64,000 nucleotides of DNA from Fremontodendron californicum (Eukaryota > Streptophyta > Magnoliopsida > Malvales > Malvaceae). Position numbers and translations under genes: made by a program. The stretch covers positions 7,445,001 to 7,509,000 of the forward strand of contig JAULJL010000010.1 in NCBI GenBank assembly GCA_030761205.1, read 5' to 3'. The notes beneath the pieces were generated by a model. That model was not told where the DNA came from. It saw nothing but the letters and a program-made list of their open reading frames with translations, and searched no databases. Each line of letters begins with the position of its first letter. The stretch's first letter is position 1. Below are positions 11,740 through 22,004 of this stretch, one piece after another.

Positions 11740-12332
11740 GTATGCTTCTTAATCCCTGGATAGTGGTATCCTTATATATGCTTCAAATGGTTGTGTTTGT
11801 TAATTGCAATCGATTTGATTCTCTAATTAACTGAATTTTTTTATCAAATTAATAGAGTATCCTTTTATATTAAAATGTTGCTTGTGAAATTCTTTATGTT
11901 TCATGAAATCTTCTCATGTTTTCTACTCTTTGCTTATTTAAAATGTATTGTTGAATTGTCTAATTTCATGAAAATCTTTAAGCTTGCACTTGGTTCTTAA
12001 AACTTAGAAAGATCTTTGGAATTCAAAGTAATGGGATGTCAAGAATGGCTATAATAAAGAATAAAGTTCTTTATTTGGTCGCGTAGTACATCACTAACAT
12101 CAGGAAATTTGTGTGACAGCTTTCACAAATCTAAAGATGACATTCATGTTAACATTGTAAAATATTACATGCGAGTTCTCTTTTTTGTTTTTAGGAGTTT
12201 GTTTTAATGAAAAGAAATAAACTTTGTAAATAAATACATATTTTAATGATACTTATTCAATGTTTTTCTTATGTGTTTATTTTCTTTGTACCAAAGTGTT
12301 GAATGAGACTATGAAATCATTGTAGTTGAAAT
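11740..12332. other. AT-rich DNA, no gene seen
   Basis: Downstream of the ROP-like exons. I looked for the next ROP exon (DLRDD-type) and found none. No other feature is visible. Confidence 0.5.
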
Positions 12333-12362
12333 GAAAGTGAAGGTATAGGACTACAATTATCA

Positions 12363-12508
12363 ATTATCAGTTATCAGTTACATTGCCAACAATCTCTTGT
12401 TCGAGTGGTCAAGAAACTTGTGAGGCATGAAGTCTTGGATTCAATCCCAAGCAACCCCTCCCCTTACCCCAATTATCAAAAAAAAAATTTAAATCCAAAT
12501 AAAAAAAA
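12363..12508 (+). mobile_element. tRNA-like SINE with 30-bp target-site duplication
   Basis: The sequence at 12333-12362 is repeated without a mismatch at 12509-12538. Between them lies a short body (about 12381-12508) with a Pol III B-box-like GGATTCAATCC at about 12437, a weaker A-box candidate around GAGTGGTCAAG, and an A-rich tail. A short ATTATCA/GTTATCA stutter (12363-12380) sits between the left duplication and the body. This is the pattern of LINE-mobilised SINEs. The perfect duplication suggests a fairly recent insertion. Confidence 0.78.
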
Positions 12509-12803
12509 GAAAGTGAAGGTATAGGACTACAATTATCAGTTATTAATAGACAGCATTTTTGAATTGCAGTTAGAAGCTATATTATTATTTGTTAGCATGT
12601 TGCATGTGTTGCTAAAGGTTTTAAGAGATAGCATTAGAAAGTGCTTTTATAAAATTTTAAAAGCATTTTTTAGTGTTGTAATATGATGTTTTTGCAACAA
12701 TTTATTGTATTTAAAACATGTAGAACTGTTGTTTAAGAGTACAAATCATAGCACTTTGGTAGATACTATTACATGGGTTTAAAAATGTTGTCAGAGGGAA
12801 AAG

Positions 12804-13395
12804 CAGGGTAGTCGGTACCGTATTGATACCGTCATACCAATCGATACGTACTGGTTTTAATGTAAAAAGAAACGGTACAAGTAGTGTACCATTTTAATTT
12901 TTGTATCAGTCCGTACCGGCCTGTACCGGTTAGTACCAGCATATACCGGTTGGTACAAAATTTTAATTTTTTAATTTTTTAAAATTCTTTTCACTTATTT
13001 GATTGTTTTGAATCAATTTCTAATGTTTTCTCTATCATTATCATTTTTTTTCATAATTACATTTTAAAATAAATATATTTATTAAATTAATTTATTGAAC
13101 TTAATTAATAATAATTTATTATATATTTATTTGATGTTTAAAAAATTTTGGATATTAAATATTTAAAATTTTATATTTACATATAAATATATATCTTATG
13201 TAGGTAATTGAAGTATATTTGCACATGTATATAATATATATATTATATTATGAAACTTGAAAATAGATTTTATATATATATATATATGTGTGAAAAAATA
13301 TTTAAAAAATACCGGTAAATCTGAAATGGTACCCCTACCACTACAAGTATCAGAATAAAAATGATACATCCACCGATACGGTATTAACTACTTTG
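12804..13395 (+). mobile_element. GGTACC-rich MITE, copy 1
   Basis: Left end CAGGGTAGTCGGTACCGTAT and right end (reversed) CAAAGTAGTTAATACCGTAT form imperfect terminal inverted repeats around an AT-rich core. Subterminal regions are dense in GTACCGG/GATACGG words. A second copy in the opposite orientation is at 36296-36836 and a decayed third at about 54.23-54.72 kb. No convincing target duplication here (GGGAAAAG versus AAAAAAAT). Probably hAT-related. Confidence 0.75.
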
Positions 13396-13501
13396 AAAAA
13401 AATACTGCAACCAAATATAAAACACATTAAAAATGTTATCTTTACTATATAACAACATTTTTTAAAGTTTTAACAACATTTTATACATGCTGTCTAAACT
13501 C

Positions 13502-14237
13502 GGGTTTTTTATACGAATATAGCCAAAAAAAAATTAAACCCCAAACTACCTATCCTTTTAGATTATTTCCCAAAATACGCTCGTTTTAAAATTAGCTGGG
13601 AAATCGCCACCCCCCATGGCGATTTCCCAGCATCAAAATATTGATTTTGGCTAAAAATACCAAGGGAAATCGCCATGGGGGGTGGCGATTTCCCTTGGTA
13701 CTTTTTTCAAAATTTGATAAAAATACCAAGGGAAATCGCCACCCCCCATGGCGATTTTCCTTGGTATTTTTAACCAAATTTGTAAAAAGAATGAAGGGAA
13801 ATCGCCATGGGGGGTGGCGATTTCCCTTCATGTAATTTTTTTTTTTTTAATTAATCAACAAATTTTAATTTTTTTTAATTTGTAAATTTTATTTTTTAAA
13901 TTTAAAAATTATAAATTAAATTAAGTTTCTTATTAAATTTAAATATGGAAAATTTTATTTCTTATAAAAATTAAAAAAACAAAATAATATTTCTTCTTAA
14001 ATTTGTATATCAAAAATTATATTTGTAAGTTTTGTTTAAATTTTAAAATTTTGTAAGTTTTGTTTTTTAATTTTAAATTTTATAAATTAAATTAAAATAA
14101 TTTTTTTATAATTAAAAAAAAATTCGTAAGGTAAATTTTATTATTTAAAATTTATGAACAAATTTTTTTAAATTTTGTTAATTGATTTGTATTAGATAAA
14201 AACAAAAAACAAACAAAAAAACTTGCATTACATTTTC
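13502..14237 (+). repeat. Left terminal inverted repeat of the MULE
   Basis: Matches 18291-19016 as reverse complement, from GGGTTTTTTATACG to CTTGCATTACATTTTC. It has a GC-rich hairpin block in the outer third and very AT-rich sequence in the inner two thirds. Confidence 0.93.
13595..13831 (+). repeat. Four alternating hairpins in the left TIR
   Basis: Four near-perfect palindromes (about 13595-13631, 13658-13700, 13724-13766, 13791-13831) share the arms GGGAAATCGCC / GGCGATTTCCC. The 9-base loops alternate between ACCCCCCAT and ATGGGGGGT, so consecutive units are in opposite orientation. Spacing is about 60-65 bp. They could be transposase-binding sites or cruciform-forming sequence; no function is established by the sequence. 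Confidence 0.93.
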
Positions 14238-14279
14238 ATAAGCAAACAAGTGAAATTCTGGAAAGCAGAAAAAAAAATT

Positions 14280-15222
14280 TCAGCTATATTTCAGTCCATC
14301 AAATGCTGCAGAAAATATTGGAACTTGATTTTTTCTGCAATGGATAAGACTGATGATATAGGTTTTTAAACAGGTTTCAGCTATTTTCCAGTCCATCAAA
14401 TGCTGGAGAAAATATTGGAACTTGATTTTTTCTGCAATGGATAAGACTGATGATATAGGTTTTTAGACAGGTTTCAGCTATTTTCCAGTCCATCAAATGC
14501 TGGAGAAAATATTGGAACTTGATTTTTTCTGCAATAGATAAGACTGATGATATAGGTTTTTAGATAGGTTTCAGCTATTTTCCAGTCCATCAAATGCTGC
14601 AGTAAATATTGGAACTTGATTTTTTCTGCAATGGATAAGACTGATGATATAGGTTTTTAGACAGGTTTCAGCTATTTTCCAGTCCATCAAATGCTGGAGA
14701 AAATATTGGAACTTGATTTTTTCTGCAATGGATAAGACTGATGATATAGGTTTTTAGACAGGTTTCAGCTATTTTCCAGTCCATCAAATGCTGAAGAAAA
14801 TATTGGAACTTGATTTTTTCTGCAATGGATAAGACTGATGATATAGGTTTTTAGACAGGTTTCAGCTATTTTCCAGTCCATCAAATGCTGGAGAAAATAT
14901 TGGAACTTGATTCTTTCTGCAATGGATAAGACTGATGATATAGGTTTTTAGACAGGTTTCAGCTATTTTCCAGTCCATCAAATGCTGGAGAAAATATTGG
15001 AACTTGATTCTTTCTGCAATGGATAAGACTGATGATATAGGTTTTTAGACAGGTTTCAGCTATTTTCCAGTCCATCAAATGCTGGAGAAAATATTGGAAC
15101 TTGATTTTTTCTGCAATGGATAAGACTGATGATATAGGTTTTTAGACAGGTTTCAGCTATTTTCCAGTCCATCAAATGCTGGAGAAAATATTGGAACTTG
15201 ATTCTTTCTGCAATGGATGAGA
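14280..15222 (+). repeat. 97-bp tandem array inside the MULE
   Basis: Phrases such as TTTCCAGTCCATCAAATGCT and GATGATATAGGTTTTTAGAC recur every 97 bp, giving about 9.7 copies. Copies differ by only a few bases, such as GGAG/GCAG/GAAG in one position and TTTTTTC/TTCTTTC in another. The array lies between the left TIR and the transposase start, so it may occupy the promoter or 5' leader region of the transposase gene. Confidence 0.95.
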
Positions 15223-15508
15223 CAAATGATGGGATTTATCAATGACATTTTGCATTGAATAAGTTATAACTTTTTCAGTCAAATAGTCAAATAGTCCTAG
15301 GCAGAATATCAGAATCAGATTTCATCCTATACAAAGGATGGGATTTGTTATCTGGTACAACATAATGAACCATTATAAATTCATAATACTTATGAAGGTT
15401 TACAATACCCCCATACAACAGTTTTTCAATCAGATTTTTCCTGAGTGCTAAAACCTCCTCATTCTCATTCTCATCCTTCTATAGTTCTTCTTTCTTTTGC
15501 TACACAAC

Positions 15509-18242
15509 ATGAGCAATAGAGTGATCGCATTGGTCTACTATAATGGCCAAATTCATAATACTGACGAAGGTGCTACCTTTGATTGTGAACGTCCAAAAAG
15601 TTTTCGTGTTGAAGACGACGTCACATTAGAGGAACTGAAGCTGCAAATTCATACAAAAATTAAAGCTGGAACTAGAAAAAGAGTTTCAGAGGTTAAGTAC
15701 AGGCATCCTCTTTCTATTGGTGAAGGATGTGTCCGATATAGAACATTTCCACTTGAAGATGATGATGATGTCAGATGCATGTTTTATGCTCATGAGACAT
15801 TTGCAAATGTTGGTGTCCTTGAGTTATATGCTGACATAGATGATGTTGACGATGATTGCGGCCCTTCAAATGTTCGCACAACAGAAAACTTTCCCATAGA
15901 AGATTATGATTCTGGGTCGTTCTATGTTCACACTACATACGACGTTCCCACAGAAGAAGTCGTGCCCTTATCTCAAGCTACAACTTTTCAGACTTCATTA
16001 GTCTCACAAACCCTAATTCCTACTACCCTCGAAGATGAGCCAGCTGGTGTTGATCCTGTTCGTCCACGTGGAGTCCATGGTGAAGATGTTGGTGAATTTA
16101 GTGAGCAAGAAGAGGATGCTGAATTCGCAAGTGATGACAATACTGATTCTGACCCAGACGTCGTCCCTGCTGAGATCAACACTCATGGAGATATCAACAC
16201 TCATCGAGATATTCCCCCATATCAGGCTGCATCCCATATGCATACACTGGATCTGGAGGCAATGCATGTGCAGGAATTTCCAGAGTATGTTCATACATTA
16301 GCTACGCCTCTGACATTTGATCCATCTGCACTTGATCTGTGTGTTGGGTTACAATTCCCAACGAAAGAGGCTGTGCTTTCAGCTATCAAGCACTATAACA
16401 TCTAAAACTCTGTAGATTACAGAGTAATTGAATCTGAGCCGACGAAATATTATGCCAAGTGCTTAATGTATGGGAATGGGTGTAATTGGAGAATAAGGGC
16501 AACTTTTATGAAGAAGAAACATCTATGGGAGATTAGAAAATATGAAGGGCCTCATACTTGCACATCGACGAGGATTTCACAAGATCATTGCAAGTTAGAT
16601 TGTAACATGATCTGCTCATGCATTTTGTCATTGGTCCAAGCAAATCCGGAGATTTCCGTTTCAGTTTTGATCGCTGAGATGCGAATCCGGTATGGATACA
16701 TCACCTCCTACAAGAAAACATGGCAAGCAAAGCAAAAGGCAATTGTTCGAGTATTTGGCGATTGGGAAAGATCGTACAATGAGCTACCTAAATGGTTAGG
16801 TGCAATGCAACATTTCGTGCCTGGTACAATTGTGGAATTGCAAACGATACCTGCATATCACGGTGATCGATTGGTCCAAGGTAAGAGAATATTCCATCGA
16901 CTATTTTGGACATTTAAGTCGTGCATTGAAGGGTATCCGTATTGTAAACCAATTGTGCAAATAGACGGTACTTTCTTATATGGAAAATACAAAGGCACAT
17001 TATTGTTAGCTATTGTACAAGATGGCAATCGAAACATACTGCCAATTGCCTTTGCCATTGTGGAGGGTGAGACAACAGAGGCTTGGTCATTTTTTCTCAG
17101 TAACTTGCGCATACACGTGACAAAACAGCCTGGCATTTGCTTGCTGTCTGATCGACATGAAGCCATCAAAGCTGCGATTAGACGCAATGGTGGATGGAAT
17201 CCTCCACATGCATATTCAGTGTACTGCATTCGACACATTGCAGCGAACTTTATGAAAAAGTTTAACAATAAGGAATTGCGTCGACAAATTGTTAACATGG
17301 GTATGGAATCAAATCATAGTTATTTTATCTCTTATATTTCGTTTAGCATATAAAATAATATTGAAATTCAAAAGTTTTTTGTTTTTAAATTTATTAGGAT
17401 ACGAGTTGAGGCGACCGAATTTTCATTTCATGTATGACAATCTTCGTGGAGAAAATGCAGAGGCGGCTAACTGGCTTGATAGGATCCCCAAGGAGAAGTG
17501 GGCGCAGTCATATGATCAAGGAAGGCGTTATGGCCATATGACAACCAACCTAGCTGAATCTATCAATTCGGTGTTGAAGGGAACGCGTCATCTTCCCATT
17601 ACTGCTTTAGTGCAATCAACATATTATAGGTTGGCTGCACTTTTTGTTAAGATGGGGAACAAACAAATTGCCATGATGGAGGGAGGGCACACATATTGTG
17701 AAACAGTCACACAAGCTATGCAAGAAAATCGCACGAAAGCTAACTCCCACATTGTTCGTAATTTTACGCGAGCAAATCAATCTTTTCTGGTTGAAGAGTT
17801 AGTTGCTCCACAAGAGGGTGTTTCTGCAATGAACTACAAAGTCAACCTCAGTGACATGTGGTGTGATTGTGGAAAGTTTCAAGCACAAAGGTTCCCTTGT
17901 TCACATGTAGTTGCTGCCTGTGCACATGTCCATGTAGATTGTATGCAATATGTGGACAAAGTCTATAAACTGGAAAATATATTGAATGTTTATAGACATG
18001 AGTTCGAAGCTGTTGGAAATGAAGGTTACTGGCCTCAATATGATGGTCCAGAAGTGTGTCCCAATCAAGAAATGCGGAGAAATCCACATGGTCGGCCAAA
18101 ATCAAGTCGTATTCGTAATGAAATGGACCTCAGGGAGAAAGGCCAACCAAAACGTTGTGGATTATGCAGAAACGGAGGTCATAACCGTCGAAATTGTCCG
18201 CAACGATTTGGCACATTGGGGGAGACTTCGCATCAACAATAA
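15509..18242 (+). pseudogene. MURA-type MULE transposase, one premature stop
   Basis: Cut-and-paste transposase acting on the TIRs in the nucleus. I start it at ATG 15509; an upstream in-frame TTG is not a plant start. Exon 1 is 15509-17300, the intron 17301-17397 (GTATGG...TTATTAG), exon 2 17398-18242, giving 878 codons. In order: an acidic N-terminal region to about residue 270; a MuDR-type DNA-binding region (FPTKEAVLSAIKHYNI, then CNWRIRAT); the DDE core with QIDGTFL, LLSDRHEAI and the Glu in NLAESINSV; a SWIM zinc finger (CDCGKF...CSHVVAAC); and a CCHC knuckle (CGLCRNGGHNRRNC). Codon 299 (16403-16405) is TAA where relatives have a sense codon. Both sides are in the same frame and otherwise intact, so this is a very young pseudogene, unless a sequencing error made the stop. 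Confidence 0.93.
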
Positions 18243-18290
18243 ATGAATTACATGTTTTTCTCAACTTATCATGTACTTTGGATTATAAGG

Positions 18291-19016
18291 GAAAATGTAA
18301 TGCAAGTTTTTTTTTTGTTTTTATCTAATACAAATCAATTAACAAAATTTAAAAAAATTTGTTCATAAATTTTAAATAATAAAATTTACCTTACGAATTT
18401 TTTTTTAATTATAAAAAAATTATTTTAATTTAATTTATAAAATTTAAAATTAAAAAACTAAACTTACAAAATTTTAAAATTTAAACAAAACTTACAAATA
18501 TAATTTTTGATATACAAATTTAAGAAGAAATATTATTTTGTTTTTTTAATTTTTATAAGAAATAAAATTTTCCATATTTAAATTTAATAAGAAACTTAAT
18601 TTAATTTATAATTTTTAAATTTAAAAAATAAAATTTACAAATTAAAAAAAATTAAAATTTGTTGATTTATTAAAAAAAAAAATTACATGAAGGGAAATCG
18701 CCACCCCCCATGGCGATTTCCCTTCATTCTTTTTACAAATTTGGTTAAAAATACCAAGGGAAATCGCCATGGGGGGTGGCGATTTCCCTTGGTATTTTTA
18801 TCAAATTTTGAAAAAAATACCAAGGGAAATCGCCACCCCCCATGGCGATTTCCCTTGGTATTTTTAGCCAAAATCAATATTTTGATGCTGGGAAATCGCC
18901 ATGGGGGGTGGCGATTTCCCAGCTAATTTTAAAACGAGCGTATTTTGGGAAATAATCTAAAAGTATAGGTAGTTTGGGGTTTAATTTTTTTTTGGCTATA
19001 TTCGTATAAAAAACCC
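18291..19016 (-). repeat. Right terminal inverted repeat of the MULE
   Basis: Reverse complement of 13502-14237, with small length differences in A/T runs and a few substitutions. Ends ...TATAAAAAACCC directly at the GTCTAAACTC duplication. Confidence 0.93.
18687..18923 (-). repeat. Four alternating hairpins in the right TIR
   Basis: Mirror copy of the left block, with the same arms and the same alternation of ACCCCCCAT and ATGGGGGGT loops. One arm that is imperfect on the left (GATTTTCC at 13753-13760) is perfect here (GATTTCCC). Confidence 0.93.
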
Positions 19017-19375
19017 GTCTAAACTCCTTCCTGGTGTAGTGTCATAATTCTTTTATCTTTTTTCTAATTTGGAAAAATAATAATACCACCCGGTTGAACA
19101 AAAAAATCATGCACCAATTAACTGAATCGGATGATAAGTGCTTGATAAATTATCTGTGTATGTATTTTATACAGTACCAATAAAATGTTGTCATCTAAAG
19201 AAATCTTTGAAAATAAATATTCAAAACTTAGACGATATCAATTATAAAAATTTATGGTATTTATTTTTAAAAACAATAAAACAGATTTTCAGATCGGATC
19301 AAGTCAAACCCGCTCAAACAAGCATAAATTTTACTATTCGAGTTTTGTTTGACCCGACCCATAAATATATATGTT

Positions 19376-19486
19376 GGGTTTTCTTAACTGGTGCCTATAG
19401 GTATCAGTTTAGGATTATTTAATTACCCGTTTAGGATTATTTAATTACCAGTATCTATAATCACTCGACACCGTTTAACATTTTCC
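19376..19486. repeat. Short GTGCCTA-type MITE, degenerate copy
   Basis: Starts GGGTTTTCTTAACTGGTGCC and ends CACCGTTTAACATTTTCC. The ends resemble those of the copy at 35459-35641 as imperfect inverted repeats. The core holds a short duplication of GTTTAGGATTATTTAATTAC. Confidence 0.45.
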
Positions 19487-19500
19487 ATATATGTTTTAAG

Positions 19501-20026
19501 TAGACCTGTCCAAGAGTTGGGCTACCCGCCCAAGTCCGAAGGCCAGCCCAATATTTGGGAGGGTTTGGACAAAAATAATAGGCCCGAAAAATAGGCTTGG
19601 ACAAAAAATGAGACTCGTTTAAAAAATGGACTGAACCTTTGCTCCAACATTCAAAACCCGAGTCCAACCCATTTTCTAATTAAATAATATATTATTTTTA
19701 TATATATTATGTAATTTATGTCATATAAATATTAAATATATATAATATTATAGTGTAACCATTAAGAGAGAATATGTTAAATTGTTCATGTTTAAGAACT
19801 TAACAAAAAATATATATAAAATTATTAAATATTAAATAAAAATTGTTTTTTATTTTTAAAAAAAAAATATGAATGGGCTTAAACGAATTTGGATAATCTA
19901 TTTACAAATATGGACGAATTTGAATAATATTTGAAGCTCATATTTTAGGTCAGACCATATTTAGACAAACATATGATGTTGATATCATAAATAGATTCGG
20001 TTTAGTCCCGGTAATAGACACCTCTA
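19501..20026 (+). mobile_element. TAGACC-family hAT-type MITE with 8-bp target site
   Basis: Starts TAGACCTGTCC and ends ...GACACCTCTA, giving short imperfect inverted repeats. Flanks are GTTTTAAG (19493-19500) and GTTGTAAG (20027-20034), an 8-bp duplication with one mismatch. Subterminal words such as GGGCTACCCGCCCAAG and GGCCCGAAAAATAGGC are typical of this GGGCC-rich family, which recurs at 35.8, 48.6, 52.9, 54.7 and 58.7 kb. Confidence 0.78.
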
Positions 20027-20467
20027 GTTGTAAGGAATGATGATCAATGGAGAGTGAGTTTGGAATATAGAGGTCAATTAAAGGTGGGATCAGAAAGTGA
20101 TAGCATCGGATTACGAAAGGCGACGTTGTAGGAAAACCGAGCAGACAAAACCAGGTTGCCGTGTTGGCCCACGTGTCGTCCACCGTGCGCGTGTTTGCAT
20201 GAAAGCTGTAGTTAGGATTGTTAGAGCCACATGACAGAGAATTCCTTCACCGTTTGGGCCTCTTATGTTCTCAAATAAAAACACAAACACCAAATTGATA
20301 TACCTTTTGCAAATAAAAAACATAAAAACTTTCATTTTGGCTTAATTTGTTTGCAACTAAGGAAGGCACTATACGGCAGTGATTGTAGCATTTTCAATTT
20401 CTGACAAAATAGGGAAATTAAACGATGTAAATAAATTTTAATGTTGTTCTTCTTGCAAAGATGATGA
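20027..20467. other. Non-coding stretch between two insertions
   Basis: No ORF with a known motif. A GC-richer patch at about 20150-20200 contains CCCACGTGTC (a G-box) and CCGTGCGCGTG; see the regulatory entry. Confidence 0.5.
20165..20197. promoter_or_regulatory. G-box and CGTGCG/CGCGTG cluster
   Basis: GGCCCACGTGTCGTCCACC followed by GTGCGCGTGTTTGC. CACGTG is the core of plant bZIP/bHLH sites, and CGTGCG-type words are bound by BZR1-like factors. No gene start is visible next to it, so it may be the leftover promoter of a gene that is lost or displaced by the retrotransposon at 20468. Confidence 0.3.
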
Positions 20468-22004
20468 TGCATCCAAAAGAGTGTATCTTTATTAAACCTT
20501 GCAATTAATATGATCAATTATAGTAAAGTAGCATGCAATTGTTAAATCCATAGAGATTGGTTTTTAGTTTATAAATTACTAGTTTAAAACTTAAATTCAA
20601 AAACAATAAAAGAAAATGGAGTTTTTAAAAGAGTTCTAAAAACTAAGAAAACAAGAAAAGTAAGAAGCAATAAAATAAGATGAAATCAAATATGAGAGAA
20701 ATATGGCTAAAGGTTCATTCTCCACCACTAGACATCATTAAAAATCAAATTCAGATCTATCAACATCAATTAGCTATCAAAGTTAACAACTGTAGATAAC
20801 AACATCCCGTGTTACCCCAATCCTTCCTTTGTTCGTCGTTAAGCATGACGAACGCCACTACTTAATCTCTAACTATCAAACAACCTAGGATAAGCATCTC
20901 TAAATTTAATTTGACAGCGGCTTTATGATAAAAAAAGATAGGTTGATCTAAGCAACAAAAGCAAGAACATGAATTGTTTAACTTAGGTTATGTTCCACTT
21001 TGCAATTAGCAAAAACTTGACCATAATCATTAATCACAAATTGCCACTTATGAATAAGAAATCAAGACAATTACACGGATCAAGACTCATAAACTAGCAT
21101 TAGACAATTATCAAGATCTATCTAGTTGCGCACCTAAACAAATCAAGACAAAAATCATAAAAAATTCTTATGGAAGAACATAAGCAACTTTGATGGAAAA
21201 TTAATGATAGATAGAATCTGAAAATCAATTACAAAACATGTCTAGGGCTTTGAAATCATCCTTAACCAAGTAGAAGTTTAGCCTTGCATAGGCATAGTTA
21301 ACATAAACATGAATATTCAAAAGAAAATAAGAAGAAAAATAAATTAAAACTTAAGAGATTAAAGAAGAAAAATAAGAAAATTGACAAATAATCAAAAGCA
21401 TGTTCTAGTTGGTGGCTTAAAAGATGGTATTTATAGAGCTTTAAAGTTTTGGAAACCCTTTCTTGCTGATAAAGGAAGCTAGGAGTCAAAAGAGTGCAAA
21501 ATAGTCAAGTTTTATGATTTTTGAGGTATTTCCAGGTTTTGGGGACAGTAGGGTTGGTGCCGAGTGGGCTGACTTGTGAGATTTTGCCCGCTGATTCGGT
21601 TTCGTGGCTGCTGCACTGTCTCACATTTCGTCAACTGATTTGGATGACCATTTCTTGTCTTATTTAGGCGTGTAAACTATCGTTGGAAAGATATTCAAGT
21701 CAACTTCAAAAGTCAAGAAGGACGTTTCTTCAAATAAAGACTTTAACAGAATGTTAGCAACAAGTTTCAGAGGTCAAATCTGCTTGATCACTTAGGAACT
21801 AAGAATTTGATCTTTTTGACTCCCAAGTCTTCTTCCATCTTATGATTGTGACTTTATAAGCTCTTTAACATCATATTTGACATGTTTTGACTCCAAAATA
21901 CCTATAATTCACATAATCATAGTAAATTGTCAAGGAACTTAAGAATTAAAGCACAAAGTATAAGGAAATAATACATGAAAATGTATGAAATTAAGCACTT
22001 ATCA
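20468..22004 (-). repeat. 3' LTR (left) of the gag-protease element
   Basis: Plus-strand ends TGCATCC...CTTATCA. A TATA box lies at about 21425-21435 (minus strand CTATAAATACC). The short ORFs inside are not genes. Confidence 0.9.

Larger units (their letters stand above)
13502..19016 (+). mobile_element. Complete Mutator-like element (MULE), 5515 bp
   Basis: Flanked by a perfect 10-bp direct repeat GTCTAAACTC (13492-13501 and 19017-19026). The ends are perfect inverted repeats starting GGGTTTTTTATACGAATATA. Long TIRs of about 730 bp (13502-14237 and 18291-19016) show only a few differences in the parts I compared. Inside, in order: hairpin array, AT-rich TIR, 97-bp tandem array, a two-exon MURA-type transposase on the plus strand, AT-rich TIR, hairpin array. 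The near-identical TIRs and intact target duplication point to a recent insertion. It is autonomous in structure, but the transposase carries one stop codon. Confidence 0.95.

Noticed and set aside
13592..13835. Open frames on both strands with repeated GNRHGGWRFP / GNRHPPWRFP peptides (also at 18683-18926)
   Set aside because: They are translations of the alternating hairpin array in the MULE TIRs; the frame stays open only because of the repeat.
14280..15222. CRISPR-like regular repeats
   Set aside because: Units are contiguous 97-bp repeats without unique spacers, in a eukaryotic transposon.
15497..15508. Upstream TTG start for the MULE transposase
   Set aside because: TTG is not expected as a start in plants; the in-frame ATG at 15509 is used.
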